This document shows positions 30,209 through 32,802 of a stretch of 32,802 bases of DNA, one piece after another. Location of the stretch: positions 1-32,802 of IMG/VR virus record IMGVR_UViG_3300011114_000947; one strand, given 5' to 3'. The DNA comes from a virus. Position numbers and translations under genes: made by a program. How positions within the stretch are numbered: the first letter of the stretch is position 1; each line of letters starts with the position of its first letter. Below the pieces are notes generated by a model. That model was not told the origin of the DNA. It did no database searches and was given only the letters and a program-made list of their open reading frames with translations.

Positions 30209-30660
30209 GTGTCCGCGAGCGTCAGGATCAAACCTTGCGAGGCTTGCTCACGCAGGTCGATGCAGTGCTGTCGGGCACGGGGCTCAAGCGGTCGCCGTCG
30301 TTGTTCTCTGCCAACGACCTACCCAAGACGCTGGTGGACAACGCCTATTGCATCGGCATCCAAAGCGCCGACACGCAGCTGTACCGCGAGGGCGGCGAGG
30401 AGAGCGCGAGGGTGATTCACCAGCTCACGCTCAGCGTGCTCAAACAGATCAAACCGATGGCGCAGTTCCAAAGCCTGCTCGACGCCGGCGACGTCGAAGA
30501 ACGCATGATGGCTGCGATGCTCCGTCGAGCCAACCTGCCCTACGCAGTTGTAAAGTGGATCTCGACCCAACGCACCCCGACCCCATCCCGCGAATACCTG
30601 CTCATCGAGTCCGTCTACTCCCTCGAGTGCGACTGGTCGTGGTCAGGCCTCAACGCCTGA
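30205..30660 (+). CDS. neck / tail terminator candidate
   Basis: A 151-residue protein from the ATG that overlaps the previous stop (ATGA). It begins RERQDQTLRGLLTQVDAVL and has strand-rich later parts (HQLTLSVLKQIKPM, YLLIESVYSLECDWSWSG). The gene just before the tail tube protein is typically the tail terminator, which caps the tube at the neck. Size fits. I see no diagnostic motif. Confidence 0.5.
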   Translation: MSVRERQDQTLRGLLTQVDAVLSGTGLKRSPSLFSANDLPKTLVDNAYCIGIQSADTQLYREGGEESARVIHQLTLSVLKQIKPMAQFQSLLDAGDVEERMMAAMLRRANLPYAVVKWISTQRTPTPSREYLLIESVYSLECDWSWSGLNA

Positions 30661-30702
30661 CGCAAACTATGCTATATCCCCCCCAACCCATAGAGGTGCC
30701 CC

Positions 30703-31212
30703 TTGGCAACTGAGTCTACAGTCATTCGTACCAAGCGCGACGGGCAAATCTTGCTCGCGGACAACGGCGGCGCGCACACCTACACCATCATCCGTGAAGA
30801 CGGTAGCTTCACTTTGAACACTGCCGACTACTCCGTGGTCCATGTGTTGGATCGTGGCGTCATCGGCGCGCAGCCGATGATCCGCATCGGCGATGAGGCG
30901 GTGATGACCGGCGGTTTCTCGGCGTACCTCAGCGACTTGGGCGATACCGCCAACGCCAACGTGACGCTCAACGACCTCATCCAGCGTTTCACCGCTCGCT
31001 ATGTCGCGACCAACTGGACCAGCACTATGGGTGCCAACTCGGACGTCTTCACGGTCACGATCACCTACACGATTGACGGAACGCCGTTCGGCGAGGCCGA
31101 CAAGTCGTTGGTGCTTCCGTTCTGCGTGTTGCGCGGCAATATCGCGGAAGGCGACCCGTCCAAGTTCGCTTGTACGTTCACGAGCTACGCCGTCCGTCCC
31201 ACCCTGTCCTAA
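30703..31212 (+). CDS. major tail tube protein (probable)
   Basis: A 169-residue protein from TTG 30703 with GAGGTG just upstream. Strand-rich with a tail-tube-like course: ILLADNGGAHTYTII, then IRIGDEAVMTGGFSAYLSDL, TLNDLIQRF, VFTVTITYTIDG, and a last strand FACTFTSYAVRPTLS. It follows the terminator candidate and lies upstream of the chaperone genes, as tube genes do. The next gene (31225) is the alternative candidate. Confidence 0.6.
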   Translation: MATESTVIRTKRDGQILLADNGGAHTYTIIREDGSFTLNTADYSVVHVLDRGVIGAQPMIRIGDEAVMTGGFSAYLSDLGDTANANVTLNDLIQRFTARYVATNWTSTMGANSDVFTVTITYTIDGTPFGEADKSLVLPFCVLRGNIAEGDPSKFACTFTSYAVRPTLS

Positions 31213-31224
31213 GGAGCTACCAAT

Positions 31225-31770
31225 ATGGGCAACTCTACCGCCTCCGTTTCCCTCCAGATCACTGCTCGCGACGTGCTCAACGCCGGGCTTTCTCGCGGCG
31301 TGATCCCGATCCAGTTCAACCAGATCCTCGAGCTGAACAACGGCTTGTTGGACAGCCAGATCGATCTCGCTTGGAGCACCTCGCGTGTGGGTGTTGCCGC
31401 AAGCACTACGATTGACATGGACTTGCACGGCGCGTTGACCGACTCGTTCGGGAACACCGTGCAGTTCGCGGAAGTTGTGTTGATCGCCCTCGTAAACAAC
31501 CGCACCGATGCGGGCGCGTACATCCTCCTGGCCCCTACCGCAGCCGCGCCGTTTGGCCGGTTGTCCGGTGGCAAGGGTTTCTGGCCCGCCGACATCGCAG
31601 CGGACAACGACCAGGGCTCCGTCGTGGGCCCCAGCGGTTGGCTTTGCCTGTACGACCCCACCGGCGTGCCGACGACCCCCGGCAGCACCGACAAGATCTC
31701 GATCACCACGTCCGCTACGGTCGGCTCGACCAACGCCTGGTCAATCCTCGTTCTCGGTCGCTCTACCTGA
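31225..31770 (+). CDS. beta-sandwich virion protein
   Basis: A 181-residue protein with AAGGAG upstream. The course DLHGALTDSFGNTVQFAEVV, LIALVNNRTD, then DPTGVPTTPGSTDKISI and a last strand AWSILVLGRS looks like a phage beta-sandwich protein recurrent in environmental phages (recalled, not searched). A tail decoration protein or second tube-related protein is likely. High ribosome-site quality suggests strong expression. Confidence 0.55.
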   Translation: MGNSTASVSLQITARDVLNAGLSRGVIPIQFNQILELNNGLLDSQIDLAWSTSRVGVAASTTIDMDLHGALTDSFGNTVQFAEVVLIALVNNRTDAGAYILLAPTAAAPFGRLSGGKGFWPADIAADNDQGSVVGPSGWLCLYDPTGVPTTPGSTDKISITTSATVGSTNAWSILVLGRST

Positions 31771-31803
31771 CCTCGTAGGTTTACCCGCACATAGGAGGGT
31801 TCC

Positions 31804-32211
31804 ATGCAAGCCCACTCCCCCGACATTGCTCTGAAAATCGCCGCCATTGAAGCTGAAATGGACGTCATTTGGCCCGGTTGGCGGCAAAAGCAGCCTTTTG
31901 GCGAATGTGCCTATGACCTCAAAGCGCGCATCAAGTGGTGCTTGAAGCGCCTGTCGCTGCTCGCAGAGGGCAACGACTGGGCCGTTTTGATCGTCCGTGA
32001 CGCTCGCAACTCGCAGCAGTGCTACGCGCACCCCGTGTTGCCCGCTACGCGCCAATATGAGCAGGTCACCCGCGAGCCCCCCAGTCCCCTCCTCGGCGTG
32101 CTCCCCTCGACCGTCGTGGACTTAGAGACTCCCTGCGCTGTCGGGGAGCCCGCTTTGGGTGCCAACACCGACCGCGAGCAGCTGCGGCAGCTCGCAGGCG
32201 GTGCGAAATGA
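31804..32211 (+). CDS. hypothetical tail-region protein
   Basis: A 135-residue protein with AGGAGG before ATG. The N-terminal half is helical with tryptophans (EAEMDVIWPGWRQ, DLKARIKWCLKRL); the second half is Pro-rich and flexible. It overlaps the chaperone gene by ATGA, so it is translated together with it. It could be a tail chaperone partner. Family unknown. Confidence 0.55.
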   Translation: MQAHSPDIALKIAAIEAEMDVIWPGWRQKQPFGECAYDLKARIKWCLKRLSLLAEGNDWAVLIVRDARNSQQCYAHPVLPATRQYEQVTREPPSPLLGVLPSTVVDLETPCAVGEPALGANTDREQLRQLAGGAK

Positions 32212-32681
32212 AGACGCGTTCCAAGCCGCTGGTGCTCCCAACGCCGCTCCCCGACCGGTACTGGCAGTTGACCGTCGAGGATCGGGGCCTGCTCACGTTC
32301 CGCCACCCCTACTACGGTGTTGCCAGCGCGGTGGTGCAGTGCCTCATCGCGCACCGCGAGGACGACGCAGGGCTAAGCCCGCAGGCCACCGCAGAGCGGA
32401 TGCTGCCAATGTGCGGATTGGTGATCGGAGCGTGCTGGTACGACCACTCGCTCGAGCTCGAGACTCAGCTGGACCTCGGCAAGCTCCACGACGCCGACCT
32501 TGTAGCGTACGGTCACCGGGTGTGCGAGGAGCTACAGGATGCGGGGTGGTCGCTGCTCGACCTCGTTGAGCTACTCGGTGGCATCGCGCCAGAGCTGTAC
32601 AAGCGGCAACTGCTGCTGAACATGGCGATGGCACGCTCCAGTTTTTCCGCAGCCCCGCAGGACGCCTCGACGCCCTCCTAA
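32208..32681 (+). CDS. tail assembly chaperone, short form (G-like)
   Basis: A 157-residue protein ending in a low-complexity tail (SSFSAAPQDASTPS). The core is helical with LVAYGHRVCEELQDAGW then LLDLVELLGGIAPELYKRQ. It lies between tail tube and tape measure in the order expected for G. From 32570 a second open frame in -1 register overlaps its end without a start codon. Slippage at the T run 32642-32646 would give a 237-residue long form: 146 residues of this frame plus 91 of the next. The role as chaperone of tail assembly is inferred from order and this frame layout. Confidence 0.7.
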   Translation: MKTRSKPLVLPTPLPDRYWQLTVEDRGLLTFRHPYYGVASAVVQCLIAHREDDAGLSPQATAERMLPMCGLVIGACWYDHSLELETQLDLGKLHDADLVAYGHRVCEELQDAGWSLLDLVELLGGIAPELYKRQLLLNMAMARSSFSAAPQDASTPS

Positions 32682-32802
32682 CGGAGCACGGCGCTCGACA
32701 CCTGGGGGGCGTACACGCCGCCTACAACCTACCGACAGAGGAATACGTGGATCTCGTCGCGCACTTGCTCACTCGAGACGCCGACGACGGGTGGAAAAAC
32801 AC
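32570..32802 (+). CDS. tail assembly chaperone -1 frame extension (5' part)
   Basis: This frame opens after a TGA at 32567-32569 and runs open to the contig end, then continues from base 1 to 258. It contains no ATG, GTG or TTG before the chaperone stop, so it can hardly start alone. Past the T run it reads FFRSPAGRLDALLTEHGARH. Taken with its other part it makes a 91-residue extension to the short form. Confidence 0.7.
32642..32648 (+). promoter_or_regulatory. candidate -1 ribosomal slip site
   Basis: T-TTT-TCC in the zero frame: the Phe codon TTT in the P site can re-pair one base back with TTT, and the A-site TCC would shift to TTC with one mismatch. It is the only homopolymer run fitting a -1 slip within the overlap 32570-32681. 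The A-site fit is not perfect, so the exact site is uncertain. Confidence 0.5.
32663..32802. repeat. terminal overlap, right copy
   Basis: Same as bases 1-140 except T at 32676. In the chaperone frame this base makes Ser, against Ala in the left copy; in the -1 frame it makes Leu, against Arg. See the left copy for the circular interpretation. Confidence 0.9.

Overview
This window is an essentially complete genome of a tailed double-stranded DNA phage, most likely a siphovirus: it has a tape measure protein and no tail sheath or contraction genes. The first and last 140 bases are the same sequence with one mismatch (G at 14, T at 32676), and a gene runs through that overlap. The natural molecule is therefore circular or circularly permuted, about 32.66 kb, and was cut at an arbitrary point. 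Base composition is GC-rich by eye. No integrase, tRNA gene, CRISPR array or insertion sequence was found. The host cannot be named; an M15 endolysin, a lipobox lipoprotein and sigma70-like promoter elements only say it is a bacterium.

The genome has two divergent transcription blocks. The leftward (minus-strand) block runs from 20228 down to 8873. It carries a ribbon-helix-helix regulator, a primase-polymerase/helicase, two unknown small genes, a lipoprotein-like small protein, a Cas4/RecB-like Fe-S nuclease with a long extra C-terminal half, an SNF2-type helicase, an HNH-like protein that has lost its catalytic residues, an SSB-like protein, a family A DNA polymerase, two tandem paralogous small proteins, a double winged-helix protein and a 50-residue protein. 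The rightward (plus-strand) block runs from 20637 through the contig ends to 8888. It carries a RuvC-like resolvase, small and large terminase, portal, scaffold, major capsid protein, connector genes, tail tube, tail assembly chaperones with a probable programmed -1 frameshift, two HK97 gp10-like genes, tape measure, two large tail-tip proteins, a holin candidate and an M15 endolysin. The two blocks converge at about 8.88 kb with a 16-base gene overlap and no room for a terminator.

The most striking element is the control region between the blocks (20229-20636). It is a nested inverted repeat: 84-base arms (20309-20392 and 20519-20602) carrying five ACGGGTT-type repeats each, then facing C-rich and G-rich tracts able to form G-quadruplexes, then an AT-rich centre made of a 13-base direct repeat. 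I infer a replication origin combined with the divergent control region. Just left of it a good promoter places the start of the regulator mRNA at or next to its ATG, so that mRNA is probably leaderless.

Other regulatory structure: the Shine-Dalgarno and start codon of the SSB-like gene lie inside a 15-base palindrome, suggesting translational autoregulation. A UUCG-capped terminator-like hairpin sits directly before the DNA polymerase start. Hairpins lie in the leaders of the primase and of the 99-residue gene. A structured 161-base leader precedes the capsid gene and a terminator follows it. Several real genes are shorter than 60 codons (50, 54 and 55 residues) and are easily missed. Most genes overlap by 1 to 16 bases (ATGA, TAATG, GTGA), which indicates translational coupling.
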